From contig NW_005434673.1 in assembly GCF_000315625.1 (NCBI RefSeq), forward strand, positions 1,277,433 through 1,341,432: 64,000 nt of DNA. The letters run 5' to 3'. The notes under the pieces are model-generated. The model ran no database searches. It had not been told where the DNA came from and was given only the letters and a program-made list of their open reading frames with translations. The translations under genes were made by a program, and so were the position numbers. Each line of letters begins with the position of its first letter. Position 1 is the first letter of the stretch. The stretch comes from Guillardia theta CCMP2712 (taxonomy: Eukaryota; Cryptophyceae; Pyrenomonadales; Geminigeraceae). Positions 1 to 11,707 of the stretch are shown here, piece by piece.

Positions 1-246
1 GTATGGAGGATCTCATGAGAACGAGAAAAGCTGCGCCCCCCATGTTTCACCGAAATTTTGTGGAGCTTGCTTCGTTCAAACTACCAGACGCGTCTGGTCG
101 TGCTTGTGCTTTCCTTGATCTTGATCTCGGTTCAGCTCCTTTCTTCTAACGGAATTCTCGTTTCTGCACCCCTCATTCACCCTCTCTCCCTCTTTCCCTC
201 TCTCTTCATCTCGCACTACCTCTTCCACCCTCCCCCTATCTTCCTC

Positions 247-291
247 TCTCTCTCTCTCTCTCTCTCTTCCTCTCTTTTCTATCTCTCGCTT

Positions 292-333
<42 letters not shown>
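247..333. repeat. (CT)n microsatellite
   Basis: An almost pure CT/TC dinucleotide tract, interrupted near 266-297, lies upstream of the methyltransferase gene. The long open frames seen across it on both strands (Ser/Leu-rich or Arg/Glu-rich) are products of the repeat and are not treated as genes. Confidence 0.9.
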
Positions 334-340
<7 letters not shown>

Positions 341-486
341 CCCCTGCTCTTTGCCCTGCCCTCCTTTCAGCTTCGCTCCACCATATCGGGGGCCGCTAGG
401 GTTTAGAGGCTTCAGGGGGGCAGTGAGGGAGGGTGGGTGGATACAGACAATTGGGGGGGGTACCTTGATTTGTGTCCGTGGGAGGC

Positions 487-1689
487 ATGGCAAGACAATG
501 GTTGGCGACAGGGTTGGCGATGGCATGCAGGGCTGAGCGTTCGATGGCGGTCGCAAGTCTGCATGAAGGACCGAGGAGGTACCGCGAGAGACTTAGCAGA
601 GCATGCTCTGCTGCTTGCAGACTGAGATCGGCGATCGGCGGGAGGCGGTGGGTGTCACAAGCAAGAATGTCCAGGGACCTTTGCGAGATATCAGAGCTTG
701 ATCAGTCGCAGAGCAACTGGAAGCAGCCCTCGATCGTCCTTGTACAGCCCTACCTGGACATGTTCTCTTGCTCTCCTCCTCCCCCCGGGCTCTGATGCCT
801 TGCACAGGAACGTCGGGTCGGTGGCCCGAGTCATGATGAACTTCGGCCTGTCGGATCTGAGGATTGTTCGGCCAAGATGCGACCCCTTGTCCGAGCCCGC
901 CATGTCCAACGCTTGCGCTGCAGTCCCCATCCTAGAGAATGCCAAGATCTACGACAATGTGAAAGAGATGTTGTCTGATTGCTGCTCACTGAGGTGAAGG
1001 TACGAGACGCCATTCGCGACAACGATCATGTGGTTGCCTGCACGGCTAGGAGAAGAACCCTGGAAGACATTCCAGTCATCTTTCCCTCTCAGCTTCGATA
1101 CTTGCTGTCTGACGTCAGGGCTGTTCGCAACTTCGAAGAGAAACATCTGGTGGATACAAAACACGTGATGAAACTCGGCTTGTTGTTCGGAGCGGAGCGA
1201 AGTGGTTTGACTAACGAAGAGGTCGCGCATGCAGAGTATATCCTCAACATCCCGTCTTTTCCCGGTGATAATTCTCCCATCCTTGGGCTTCTCACTTTGA
1301 TCCCGCTAGGCTTCGGTGTCTTGAACCTTTCGCATGCTGTTGCCATCGTCGGGTACGAGTTGTGGCAGTTCCGAGAAGAGCGTGCGAGGCGGCCGTCGTA
1401 CCCACAGGTGCAAGAGCAAGAGCAAGAGCAAGAGCAAGAGCAAGTCCCTCGTGGAGCTCGGCATGCAACAAGATTGGAAGTTGTGCATGCCATGGACAGG
1501 CGAGAGCAGCAGCATGCAATCATGGCGTGCGATCGTCTGACGTTGATTGGCAGGATTGACGCTCGAATTCTGCAAGAGAAGCGAAAGTTCAACGCTAACA
1601 GCCTTCGACGAGTGATGCTGCGAGGCTACGTCACAGAGAAAGAGCTGAGTTACTTCCATAGCATCCTCACGAGAATGTTTGAGGGATAA
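487..1689 (+). CDS. SpoU/TrmH-family RNA 2'-O-methyltransferase, 4 exons
   Basis: SPOUT-fold enzyme expected to transfer a methyl group from S-adenosylmethionine to a ribose 2'-hydroxyl of tRNA or rRNA. Joining exons gives the family motifs in order: IVLVQP strand, then NVGSVARVMMNFGLSDLRIV (motif 1), VVACTARRR, LLFGAERSGLTNEE (motif 2) and LNLSHAVAIVGYEL (motif 3). This arrangement resembles TrmJ-type proteins. Introns I read are 762-807, 959-993 (only 35 bp) and 1265-1309 (45 bp, a multiple of three, so it reads through as extra residues). The first in-frame ATG is at 487 and gives a basic, Ala-rich N-terminus (MARQWLATGLAMAC) that could be an organelle presequence. A Gln-Glu repeat follows motif 3. 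Target RNA and compartment cannot be told from sequence. Family assignment is firm; exon 1 is less so. Confidence 0.85.
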
Positions 1690-2128
1690 ACTAAGTGAGT
1701 GGAGCCTCGTACCAGCAAGAAACTAGGGGAGCGTCTCCTGCTTCCTACGATTCTTCGTACCAGGTTGAGATGTCTCCGACAAGCTCTCGTCTGTTCAGGA
1801 ATTGAATGGAGCACGAGCACACTAATCGGATTGTAGCATGATCCTGCTGGAGAAGAGCGACTGACAGGCTTAGCCAAGCAAGGAGCTCGAAGGCTGCTGT
1901 CAGAAAGACTCAAGCACGTGAGCAGCGTACTGACGATGCTTCAGCAGTGCTGTTTCCGCTACCACCTCGTGTTTGTGACGTCAACTTTTATCCGATTGAT
2001 GTTGATGATTAAATCATCGCGATGACCCACTGGTCCGCCGGGCCTGACTGTAAGCTCTGAAGACCTACACTGGCAGCATCTTCCGAAGTGGGAGAGGGCC
2101 AGGAAGTCTGAGCTCGGAGGGCGCGAAA
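1690..2128. other. intergenic, no gene seen
   Basis: About 440 bp with only short open frames on either strand and no recognisable motif. It presumably contains the methyltransferase 3' end and any promoter of the small ORF that follows. Confidence 0.5.
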
Positions 2129-2491
2129 ATGATGGCATACGAAAGAGGAGGACGAGCACGTTCCGTTGATGAAAACCGCATAAGAAGAGACGTTTCCATT
2201 GCTGAGAAAGGAAAACTCGAAGATGACAAAATGAAGAGTCTGGGAAAACGCCGTTTTGTTATTGAAAAGCATGTCCTGCAAACAATTTATAAAAGTGCTT
2301 GCAGCCATGTAGAGCCCCGGGGCAGTGTGAAAAGGATGTACAAAGGACTAGAATTGAATCATAGCCTACTCGATCGAACTTCACTGCCGATAGTGAAGGT
2401 CATCGATGATCAGCGCAGTTTTGATTGTTTTTTGCCCGGAAGGCACCTGAGTGTAAGGCTGACGCAGTTACAGATCATCGGCCCGTACTGA
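2129..2491 (+). CDS. hypothetical basic protein, 120 aa
   Basis: A continuous ATG-to-stop frame encoding a charged, Lys/Arg-rich protein with no family I recognise and no signal peptide or membrane segment. It stops at the edge of a very GC-rich stretch (2490-2616). Unlike most genes here it shows no obvious intron. It could be a chance ORF, so it is listed only as a candidate. Confidence 0.25.
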   Translation: MMAYERGGRARSVDENRIRRDVSIAEKGKLEDDKMKSLGKRRFVIEKHVLQTIYKSACSHVEPRGSVKRMYKGLELNHSLLDRTSLPIVKVIDDQRSFDCFLPGRHLSVRLTQLQIIGPY

Positions 2492-2616
2492 TTTCGGGCC
2501 GGGGATCACCAAGGCCGTTGAAGCCTTCCGACCGTCCGGTCGGCGTCTGAGTCCGTCGGCGATCCGATCAGAAACCGCGTGCCGGGGCCCGGCCGGGCGG
2601 CCCGGGCCGGCGAACT
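2490..2616. repeat. GC-rich palindromic island (first of three)
   Basis: A run dominated by GGCCCGG, CCGGGC and GTCCGGTCGG blocks, with nested short inverted repeats and the recurring words CTGAGTCCG and GGCCCGGCCGGG. Composition differs sharply from the flanks. Similar sequence recurs at about 39240-39970 and 44215-44400. It ends abruptly at AT-rich sequence before the coiled-coil gene. Confidence 0.6.
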
Positions 2617-2683
2617 AAAACTTAGTATCTGTTTTTTTTTGTTTTACACCGAAGACCGTTATGGCTTCAGGGGGACCAGGAGC

Positions 2684-4543
2684 ATGAGAGCGCTGGAGGA
2701 GGCGACGAGGGTTGTGAGGGAGGCGCTCGAACTGCAGGCAAGCAGCCTCGCCTCAGAGCTCTCAGCTCTTGCAGCTGACTGTCTCATGCAGGCAACTTGT
2801 CATCATAAGTTGAGTCAGTGCGGGTACGGCGATGGGAGAGAGGACGATGGGTTTTCAGGGCAGGAACAAGAACTGTCACCCTCCCTTGCAAGTGCCCAGA
2901 CCCATGACGAGGTCATACCTGCCTGCAGCTACGTCGGAGAAGTTCTCTTCTCACCCTCGCACAGTTGCTCCTGTCTTTGCTGCAACACCTAAGGCAATCC
3001 AGCGACTGCATCAGGCGATGCATGAAGGTGATCTTACGCGAGAGGCTGCCACGAGAGAATGACGCGTTTCTAGGCGTTTGAGGAGGAGAGAGAGTCTGCA
3101 GCTGGACTGGAGCAGCTTCTGGAGTCAGCCAATCAGGTCCGCTCCTGTTCTTTGGTGTAAATCTGCCGACGAAATTTACCAGGAGATGGCATTGATGTTA
3201 GAGGCGCTGCGGGAAAGCGATGAGCAGACGGCCATGCAGAGAAGGACGGCGAGCTCCAAGTTCGTCTTGAATGCATTCCGAGAAATTGTGAAGAAGAACG
3301 TTTGATATCCTTGTTGTCATTATAATATGACTGAACGTGTATGATAGCGTGACAAAGGTGCTCTTGAACAGCTTCATGAAGAGGTTGATGTGAATTGTTT
3401 CGCAAGTCAGTGTTTGAATTCGAGCAGGTGGAAGAAAGCATCAAGACATTCTTGAAGGAAAGAGCAATGCTATCTCGATCTGTAACCTACTGCTCCATCA
3501 CTCACTCATATCTCACGATGAAGTAGATCCAGAAAGACTGTAAGCGCTCGCGAGACGCTGCTACTGGTCTCTTCCATAAGGTATATCTCGCCCTCTGACC
3601 CTCTATCTGACTCTTTCTCAAGGTTTCAGAGTTGCATGCAAGGAGATCGCGGTTTCATCCCTCGCGCTCCTGCTGCTCTTGACCTTGTTGTCTCAGGTTG
3701 AGCAGGCGAAGATTCTGCGTCTTCCCGGTAGAGCGAGGATAGTTTGTTGCGGTCTTGACCTGCTGCAGGTGTCGATGTTGTCAAGGACGAATCAGGAGAG
3801 ACATCGGAGAAGTCTGAACTCGAGCCCGGATGAGGAAGAGCACGAGAGTGAAGGTACTTGACTTCCTTAATCTTCTGCCTCATCTCGCTCTCCAGCCGTG
3901 TTCTTTGCGGAGATCCGAAAGATTCTTGAGATGAACGAGAAGCTTGCGAGTTCAAATGCGAGTCTTATGTAAGTTCTCCTCTCATTCCTCTCAGCCTTGC
4001 TTCTAGAGGAGCTGAAACAGATAGATAGGGAAGGGGAGAGGGAGAGAGGGAGAGGGACAAGGTAGGGAAAGGCAGGGGGAGAGAGAAGGAGGAAGGAGGA
4101 AGGACGGAGAGGAATTCTGACGATTCTGTGCTGTAGGGAGGCGATGGAGGAGCTTGAGCGCATTGAAGTTATCCGTCTGAAGAGGTGAGAGAGAAGCGGA
4201 CTCGTCTTGTGTGATTTTGCTGCAGCGAGCGAGATCGGCTGCTGTCCAGGGTGCAGCGAATGACTAGAAGGCGATAGACGTGGCAACGGGAGGGCAGGCG
4301 GGTGTGCTGACGTCAGTGACAGTTGCTGTTCGCTAGAGGAAAAGTGCGATAAGCTCGAGGAAGAAAAGGAAAGACTCCGTGCGCAGCTGGAAGCGACCAG
4401 GTTGCGCGCAGAATCTCAGTCAGAGTCCTTCGCCTCGGCGCTGAAGGAGTCGGAAAAAGCATTGAAGGTGAGGTCGAGAAAGAGAATGAGGAGAAGATAA
4501 GAGGAGAAAAGATTAAGCAATGTAATGGCGGCGGCGGCGGTTG

Positions 4544-4593
<50 letters not shown>

Positions 4594-6160
4594 GCGGAAG
4601 AAGCAGGGAGACGGCTTATTCATGCTCATGCAGGAGGCTGTCAGCAGCGTGTGGAATGGGCAAGAGAGGAGGACAGAAAGGTTTCGCTCAATTCCCCTTT
4701 AAGACCCCAACTTTACACCTCACAGCCCTGCGAAAGAGAAACAGATCATTCAGCTGCTCCAAGAACGATCCCAGCTCAGGGCGACCGTAAGTGACGAGCT
4801 TCCTCTGACGAGACTGGGGGCGAGGAAGTGATGGTAACGCAGGTAGCAGCGCTAAATGCTTCACTTGAGATCTACCAGCGAGAAGTTGTCCAGCAGCGAA
4901 GCGTCGATCCATCGGCTGAGCAAAAGGAGGAGGAGGAGGAGGCAGCGCGAGCGAGAGAGGCTGTCTATTCTCGTGAGACGCCATCGTCGTCGTCCACCCT
5001 TCCAGCTTCAGACAACCAACAAGTTGGCAGTGAACGCCCTAAGGGACTGATGAGCTTGCTGAACAGAAGGAGGGAGAGGAAAGATGCAGACTCGACCCCA
5101 GGCCCTCTTCCTCTTTCTTCTGCGAGCTCTGTTTCCTTCCTGGCTCCAAGAAGCTCACATGGCAGGCCTGGCAACGAGTTCGATCACCTCCAGGAGCAAA
5201 TCGATGTCATGCACAAGTCCATTTGGAGCCTCTTGGGTTCGCAGGGGAGCACAACGGCGGAGAAGGATGTGGGCGTGCAGGAAGAAAGAAGGGAGAACAA
5301 TCAAGAGGAAGACGAAGAAGACGAAGACGAAGACGAAGACGAAGACGATGCGGAGAGAGAAGAAGAAGAGGAAGTGGAGGTGAGAACGAGTTTTCAGCTC
5401 AGTCCGATGGGCAACAAGCATGCAAGTCTTCAGCGGCTCAGCTTGGAATCTCCTCTGCAAGGGCCCCTGGACTTGGAAGACTTCACAGAGAGTGTTGGGA
5501 GGGAGCGACGGGGGGAGGAAGCATCGCTTGCCGTGAGCGAGGACGGCCTCTTCGACCTTGTCATCACAGTCCTACAGGCTGACCTGCCTCAGCTTGAGAG
5601 GGCGTTGAGGAACAGGAAGACAGGAGGAGCGGCGGACGGAGTTAGCGAAGCCGTCCATGTCATTGCAGAGGCAGGCAAGAGACGTCAGGCCCACAGCTTG
5701 TCCGCCTCCTCCCTCCTTGTCGACGATCCGCAGCCTTTCCTTGGTCACCCCAACGGGCAGTCGCTCAGCAGCAAACCCTCCTTCCTCTTCCGATCCTGCT
5801 CTGCCAACTGCTTCCTTCGTGTGTCGCTGTGGACAGGAGGTCAAGGGGATCCGATGCGATCTCTTGGATGGACCAAGGTGTCGGTAAGGAGGGGGAGGGG
5901 AGGGGGAGGAGGAGGGGGAGACAGTGTGGGGAGAAGGATGGAGGGAATGGAGGAAGGAAATGATAGTGCGACAGGTGAAGGAGATTCTCCCAAAGGTCCT
6001 CCATGCTGATATGGATTGCTCGGTCAAGCACAGCGACTGGTTTCCTCTCTCGGTGGACCCAGCAGCGTCTCGGGTGTCAGGAGACGGAGGGAGTGACGCG
6101 ATGAAGGCTGTCAAGCTTCTCCTGTCTGTTACCTACCGAGGGAGCACAACAGATCTGTGA
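2684..6160 (+). CDS. coiled-coil protein, many small exons
   Basis: The ATG at 2684 opens a helical N-terminus (EEATRVVREALELQASSLAS). Short exons carry heptad-like text between GT...AG introns: around 3075-3135 (EEERESAAGLEQLLESANQ), 3180-3299 (EMALMLEALRESDEQT), 3420-3478, 3899-3968 (AEIRKILEMNEKLASSNASL), 4137-4184 (EAMEELERIEVIRLKR), 4335-4469 (EEKCDKLEEEKERLRAQLEA), 4735-4788 (EKQIIQLLQERSQLRAT) and a long exon from about 4842. The last exon includes an acidic Glu/Asp repeat near 5280-5380, a Ser-rich part and VITVLQADLPQLERALRN, and the frame closes with TGA at 6158-6160. It looks like a structural or scaffolding protein. I do not recognise a family. Exon borders between 2760 and 4100 are only partly resolved, and two genes cannot be excluded. 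Confidence 0.55.
4544..4593. repeat. (ATG/GAT)n microsatellite
   Basis: About 17 uninterrupted TGA/ATG trinucleotide units in an intron of the coiled-coil gene. The poly-Met frame crossing it is an artefact of the repeat. Confidence 0.9.
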
Positions 6161-7214
6161 CAAGAGTGTGGCGGCTAAGAGCGCATGGCAGCAGAGGAGA
6201 GGTGATGTTGAGAGTTACGAAATGTTACTTGATGTTGAGATATAATGTTGCTTCATGTTAAGATTTGATGTTGTTTCATGTTGAGAATGAATTTTGTTTC
6301 ATGTTAGTGCTTCAGCGGGAGGGTGAACCAGCGAGCGGATGAAGGTAGGGTTCAAGAGGAGGGAAAAGGAGAAGGGAGGGTGCAGGAGAAGGGAGGGTGC
6401 AGGAGTTGAAGAGGAGAAGGATGAGGACAACGGGATCTGGAGACGATCGGATATCGTGGATGAGGAGGAGGAGAAGATTCATCCTCCTGGTCGTGTCCGC
6501 TGTCGAGTCGTACACACTGGCACAGGTGGATGTGGGTGAGGGGAGGGAGCGGGGGAGGGAGGGGGGGGTTGTAGGCAAGAAAGGAATTTAGAAGACAATG
6601 ATGATACTAAAGGAGAGGTTGAAGTAGACTGAGGAGGCAGTGGTGTTAGTGGTCATGGTGGTGATAAAGGAGGGGGGAGTGGTGGATGCGGAGGACTGAG
6701 GAGGATGGGGCCGGGGGCAGGCAGAGAAGGGATCGAAAGACAACTTTGTGCTGAGAACAAAGTCCTTAACATGAGGTAGACAAAAGTTTCGATTTCAATG
6801 ACAACATACATGGAAAAGGCAAGCCGGAGCAAGCAAAGGAGGAAAGGTAAACCAACAAAATCCGCCTCGACAGGAAACTAGGAAAGGGAGGAGACAGCAA
6901 ACACAAGTAGCGTGAAAGATAAGACCGTTGATGGCTGCCAAACTCAGTGAAATCTTTTTTTCTTTGCTATGTTTAGCAGCCCGCCTCGGGATTGCTGGTA
7001 TTCTGTTATCGAAGGCACCTGTTCTCCCTGCTGTTCTCCCCTCTCCCTTGCTCTCCCCCCCCCCCCCCCCCTTCCATGTTTCTCCCTCCCTCCTCTCCCT
7101 CTATGGAGGCTTCCAGTGCTTGTTGCGACAGGCCATGAATCAGGATCCTGTCTCTCCTCCCTCCCTCCCTGTCCCTCCTCGTCTCCGACGTTGCCCGAGT
7201 AGCGAGACGTATCG
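6161..7214. other. intergenic with TTGATGTT-type degenerate repeats
   Basis: At 6200-6310 there are four or five imperfect copies of a roughly 30-bp unit containing GATGTTGAGAT and TGTTTCATGTT. Purine-rich sequence (6335-6720), a stretch with no strong feature (6720-6920) and a poly-C/pyrimidine block (7025-7200) follow. No convincing coding exon was found. Upstream exons of the next gene could lie near 7120-7210. Confidence 0.45.
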
Positions 7215-7760
7215 ATGCATGCCGGGCAGGGTGCGAGGGAGGCGATTGGGATTCATCAACTGCGGGGCCTGACTTTGCTGGCTCATCCGATACCCTCGCC
7301 CCATCCCTTCAATGAGACTGCAGCATCTGATCGCAGAAAGTTCCTGTCGGCCATGCGGGAGCTGGATGCTGAAGAGGTAGTCTTCTCCTCTCCTCTTCGC
7401 GTCTTGACCGAGATGAAGGTGTGCGAGCTTGACGACGTCTCTCTAGATAACATCACAGCGCTCGCACAAGACCCTCGTCGCTTGCAGACCACCGCAGACA
7501 ATGCAGCGCTGGTTGTGCTGGTAGTTGCCCTAGGGCGAACACAGGAGCAGAGGTTGCAAGTACAGGACCGGGAGGGCAGATGGGTCTTCGCAAGGGAACT
7601 GGTGGATAGCGTCTACTTGATGAGCTCGCACAAGAAGTTTCGGGTCTGTCTTGTGATGCTCAGCGTCTTCTTGCAAGATTCCAAGGCGCTGCTCTGCTGG
7701 ACTCCGGCGACGCTGGCGGTTGAGGAGGGAAGGAGGGAAGGGAGCGCTATGGTCATGTGA
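7215..7760 (+). CDS. hypothetical protein or 5' exon of the next gene
   Basis: A 181-codon ATG frame with good coding character from about 7310 on. The part reading RRKFLSAMRELDAEEVVFSS through TEMKVCELDDVSLDNITALA looks like an ordered alpha/beta domain and continues through VFARELVDSVYLMSSHKKFR. It ends at TGA just before a GAG/GGA repeat. I recognise no family. It runs in the same direction as the chitobiase-C/RCC1 gene, and exon-like pieces resume within about 60 bp, so it may be the N-terminal part of that protein with an unresolved splice. No signal peptide is evident. Confidence 0.4.
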   Translation: MHAGQGAREAIGIHQLRGLTLLAHPIPSPHPFNETAASDRRKFLSAMRELDAEEVVFSSPLRVLTEMKVCELDDVSLDNITALAQDPRRLQTTADNAALVVLVVALGRTQEQRLQVQDREGRWVFARELVDSVYLMSSHKKFRVCLVMLSVFLQDSKALLCWTPATLAVEEGRREGSAMVM

Positions 7761-7914
7761 GCCCCTGAGCACTTGAGGAGGAGGAGGAGGAGGAGGAGGA
7801 GGATGACGCTGCTCTGCACAGGGTGTGGGCTGCTTGCCCCGTTCATGAGGGCTGGATGGACGAGAAGGGATCGGTCTGCTCTTGTTGTGTTAGAGGGTCG
7901 GATGACTTTCTGCA

Positions 7915-10900
7915 GGTTGTAACTCAAGTGGTGTGTGAGAGTTTGTGCGCGAACGCTGAGATTCAGAGCATCGAGGGGAGCATGCAAGAGGTAGTGAGTC
8001 GATAGGTGACCAGTCAGTGATGCATGGCAGGTGAAGGAGAAGCTGGACTGGTACAGAAAGAGCAAGGGCTCCGCCTCCTCCTCCTACTCCAGGTTTTCTT
8101 ACTTGTTGTCGGGCAGAAGCCAATTGACGTGTGATGGTACCAGAGACTCGAGGATGTGGAGCATGGCCCAGGTCGGCGTGCTGCTGAGGAGCGAGAATGA
8201 GCGGGAGCATCGGCTCGAGTTCGATCGCGTTTGTCAGCCTTCCTTCAGCCCCAGGTCAGGCAACTGCCTGGCTCGCCCGCTTCTAAAGCAGAGCAAGTGG
8301 GAACACCAGGGTGCTGGAGGATGGAACGCTGGCTCCTCGCGTCCCCTGGCAGACTTTCAGCGAGCACGAGCTGGAGGTAAAGGTGAGCATCGCCTGCCCG
8401 ACGCCGGGGGCCAAGATCTTCTTCTCCTCCGACGGGTCGATCCCTTCCCCCGACTCCCCCACGTCCTCCCTCTACACGAAGCCTGTCCTGCTCCAGCACC
8501 GCGACGACAGTGCACGCGACTTCATGCTGCAGGCTGTGGCAGTAGAGGAGGGGAGGCGGCCGAGTCGGGTGGGAAAGTCTCCGGTGTATCGCATCCTAGG
8601 GGAGACGAAGAGCGTTACGTTCGAAGAGACGAGGGAGGAGGACAGCGTCTTTCTGTCCATGACCTGTTGCACTCAAAACGCCATCATCTACTTTGATGAG
8701 GATGGGAAAGTTCCTTGTAAGAATTCCTCCGTCTATTCCAGACCGATCCGAGTGAGGAGCAAGGTTGTACCCCCTCCTGCCCCCCCCCCTCCTGGTCCTC
8801 TTCCCTTCCTTCTGTACTCCATTTCCCTCTCCTCTCCTCTCCTCTCATCGATTCCTCAACTGCAACAGGAGATAAACACAATCGCCATCGCCCCCAACTG
8901 CGTCCCTTCCACCATCTCCACCTATCGTCTCCTCGAACAGGTCGACACATGCTGGGCATCTTGCCGACTGACAGCTGGCAGCTTCAAGTTCCTCGAGTAC
9001 GGCTGGAGGGCGAAACGATGCCACCCTCCTCCCTCGATCCAGAGCTCGTAGGCCAGCAAGTGTTCCTTGACATGGCGAGAGTGTCAATCGAAGGGGAGGA
9101 GGAAAAGATGGGGTTTAAGATCACTTACACGCTCAACGGTGACTCACCCTCCTCCTCCTCTGCTCTCTACCGTGAGCCTCTTGTCTTTGACAAGCCCGGA
9201 TGTTACAGGTCCTCAACGCTCTTTGTTCCCCGCCTAGCGCTCTTTCCTTTTTCTCTCTCCTCTTCCCTCCTTGTCCATCTCCTCTCCCTCCTTCCTCCTC
9301 CCTGTTCCTTCCTCTCTCCTCCTCTCCCCCTCCTGGTTCTTCTCTCCCCCTTTCTCCCTCTTTCCTTCCGTTGCTCTCATTTATTTGAGCTCTCCTCCCT
9401 CTCCTTCAGCTCTTTCGCACTTCCTATCCTGTTCCTAAGGTGTCTCGCAGGCTAGTCTGCATGGCCATGGCATACAAGATGGCTGATTCCCTCCTCGCCA
9501 CCTGCGACTTCATCGTTCAGAATCGTTTGAGCTCCCCAGAGTTGCTTCCTAGGTGATACCCTCGTCCCTCGTCCCTCGTCCCTCGTCCCTCGTCCCTCGT
9601 CCCTCGTCCCTCGTCCCTCGTCCCTCGTCCCTCGTCCCTCGTCCCTCGTCCCTCGTCCCTCGTCCCTCGTCCCTCGTCCCTCGTCCCTCGTCCCTCGTCC
9701 CTCGTCCCTCGTCCCTCGTCCCTCGTCCCTCGTCCCTCGTCCCTCGTCCCTCGTCCCTCGTCCCTCGTCCCTCGTCCCTCGTCCCTCGTCCCTCGTCCCT
9801 CGTCCCTCGTCCCTCGTCCCTCGTCCCTCGTCCCTCGTCCCTCGTCCCTCGTCCCTCGTCCCTCGTCCCTCGTCCCTCGTCCCTCGTCCCTCGTCCCTCG
9901 TCCCTCGTCCCTCGTCCCTCGTCCCTCGTCCCTCGTCCCTCGTCCCTGCTTCTCCTTTCTCCTCCCTTTCCGATTTTCAGTCCTTAGCTCATGTCAAACT
10001 CTGTCTGTGCTGGTCTAAAGCTTATGGGCAGCTCGGGAACGTTCCGGGAGAGGACGGAGCTGGCAATGACGAGCGAGCACAAGGATGCTAGCATCTTCTT
10101 CACCCTCGATGACTCCGATCCTTCTCCCTCCTCCTCCTCTTCTCATCTCTTTCAGCGTCCCATACGCCTCGACAGACGCGATCAGGATCTCTTCACTGGA
10201 ACTGGTTTGCTCCAAGGAATCTCGCTCCTTCCATGGCAACCCCTCGAGCTTCGGTGCTTCCTCTCCCTCTCCTCTCAGCACTCTGACAGTTGCCTTCTCC
10301 TATTATCTCCCCAACCCTCGCTCGCTCGCTCGCTCGCTCGCTCTCACCCACCCACCTCCCTCCCCTCTCCTCCCTGCTCTTGTCCTTTCTTTGTTCCCTC
10401 CCCCCCCTCCCCCCTTCACTTTCTCCTCATCCCCACCTTCCTCGATTGGACATCTCCTACAGATTCACCGCTCGCGCCATGGCGAAAGGTTTCATCGACT
10501 CGCCGGCGTCTCACGCTCGCCTTGTCCTCCTCCAAGTAGTTGAGACTCCGCGCGTTTCTCCCTCCCCCGGCGTCTTCCTGGAGCTCGTTGAGATTCTCTT
10601 CACCTCCTCGACCCCAGGAGCTATCCTCCACTACACCCGAGACGGTCAGGAGCCCAGCAAAGACTCTCAGGTCCTCCTCTTCCTCCTCTGCTGCTGGTCA
10701 CAACCTTCAGGTCTGTGTCGGCCCCATCGTCCTCAGGGATGCAGGATGGACGGAGTTCCGAGTGCGGGCGGTGAGGGAAGGGATGTGGGAGAGCGAGGAG
10801 CTGTGCGTCAAGTTCGGGGTCGAAGCGCAGGCACGGCATGATGAAGCGTGTGCAGGAGCTGAGACGCTGTGGCAGGTGATGGCGTGGGGGAGCGGGAGCG

Positions 10901-11675
10901 GCGGGAGGCTGGGAGGAGGAGACGAGGAAGATCACGAGCTACCCTCTCGCGTCCTCGGGCTCGAGGACATCAACGTCGCTCGAGTCTTTGCGGGTCGATC
11001 GCACAACCTTCTACTTACTAGCTCTAGCAAGGTACTGCAGAGGAGAAGCTGGCCTGTCCTGAACGTGCGAGTAGGTGCTGTCAATGGGAGTAGGACTGGG
11101 CGGACGGTTGGGAAGGAAGGAGACGAGCAGTCTGCTGCCGAAAGAGATTCCTGCGATGATCGAGGTAAGACACGAGGAGCCGTTGCTGTTGCTCTCCCAT
11201 TGCTGTTGCTCCTGCTTCCTCCTTTCCCTCTTCCCCCCCTTCTCCTTCCCCTCTCACCTCGTCTCTCACCTCTTCTCCTCATTCTCCCTTCTCCCTCTTC
11301 TTCACTCCCTCCTTCTCCTTCTTCCTGTCCCTCCTGATACAGCTGAATGTTGATCCTCAGATCGTTCAGGCAGCCGCAGGAGAGAGGCACTCTCTGCTGC
11401 TGAGCAGGTGGGAGAGAAGGGAAGTCGTAACGAGGGAAGGGAGAAAAAAGGGGAGATGGGGAGGGAGGGGAAGGGAGGGGAGATAGTGAAAGTGCAGCAG
11501 CTCAGGCATCGTCTTCTCCTTCGGGGATGGACTGCAAGGACAGCTTGGACAGGGTGACATCGTGAACCTGGTGGAGCCAAAGGCAGTTGAGGTGAGAAGG
11601 AGTAGAGAGGAAGAGGAGGAGGAGGAGGGGGAGGAGGCGAGAGGAGGCGAGAGGAGGCGAGAGGAGGAGGAGGAG

Positions 11676-11707
<32 letters not shown>

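Noticed and set aside
9553-9987. 144-codon plus-strand frame of RPSSLVP repeats
   Set aside because: It is a direct translation of the CCCTCGT minisatellite in an intron; the heptamer length (not a multiple of three) keeps it open by chance.
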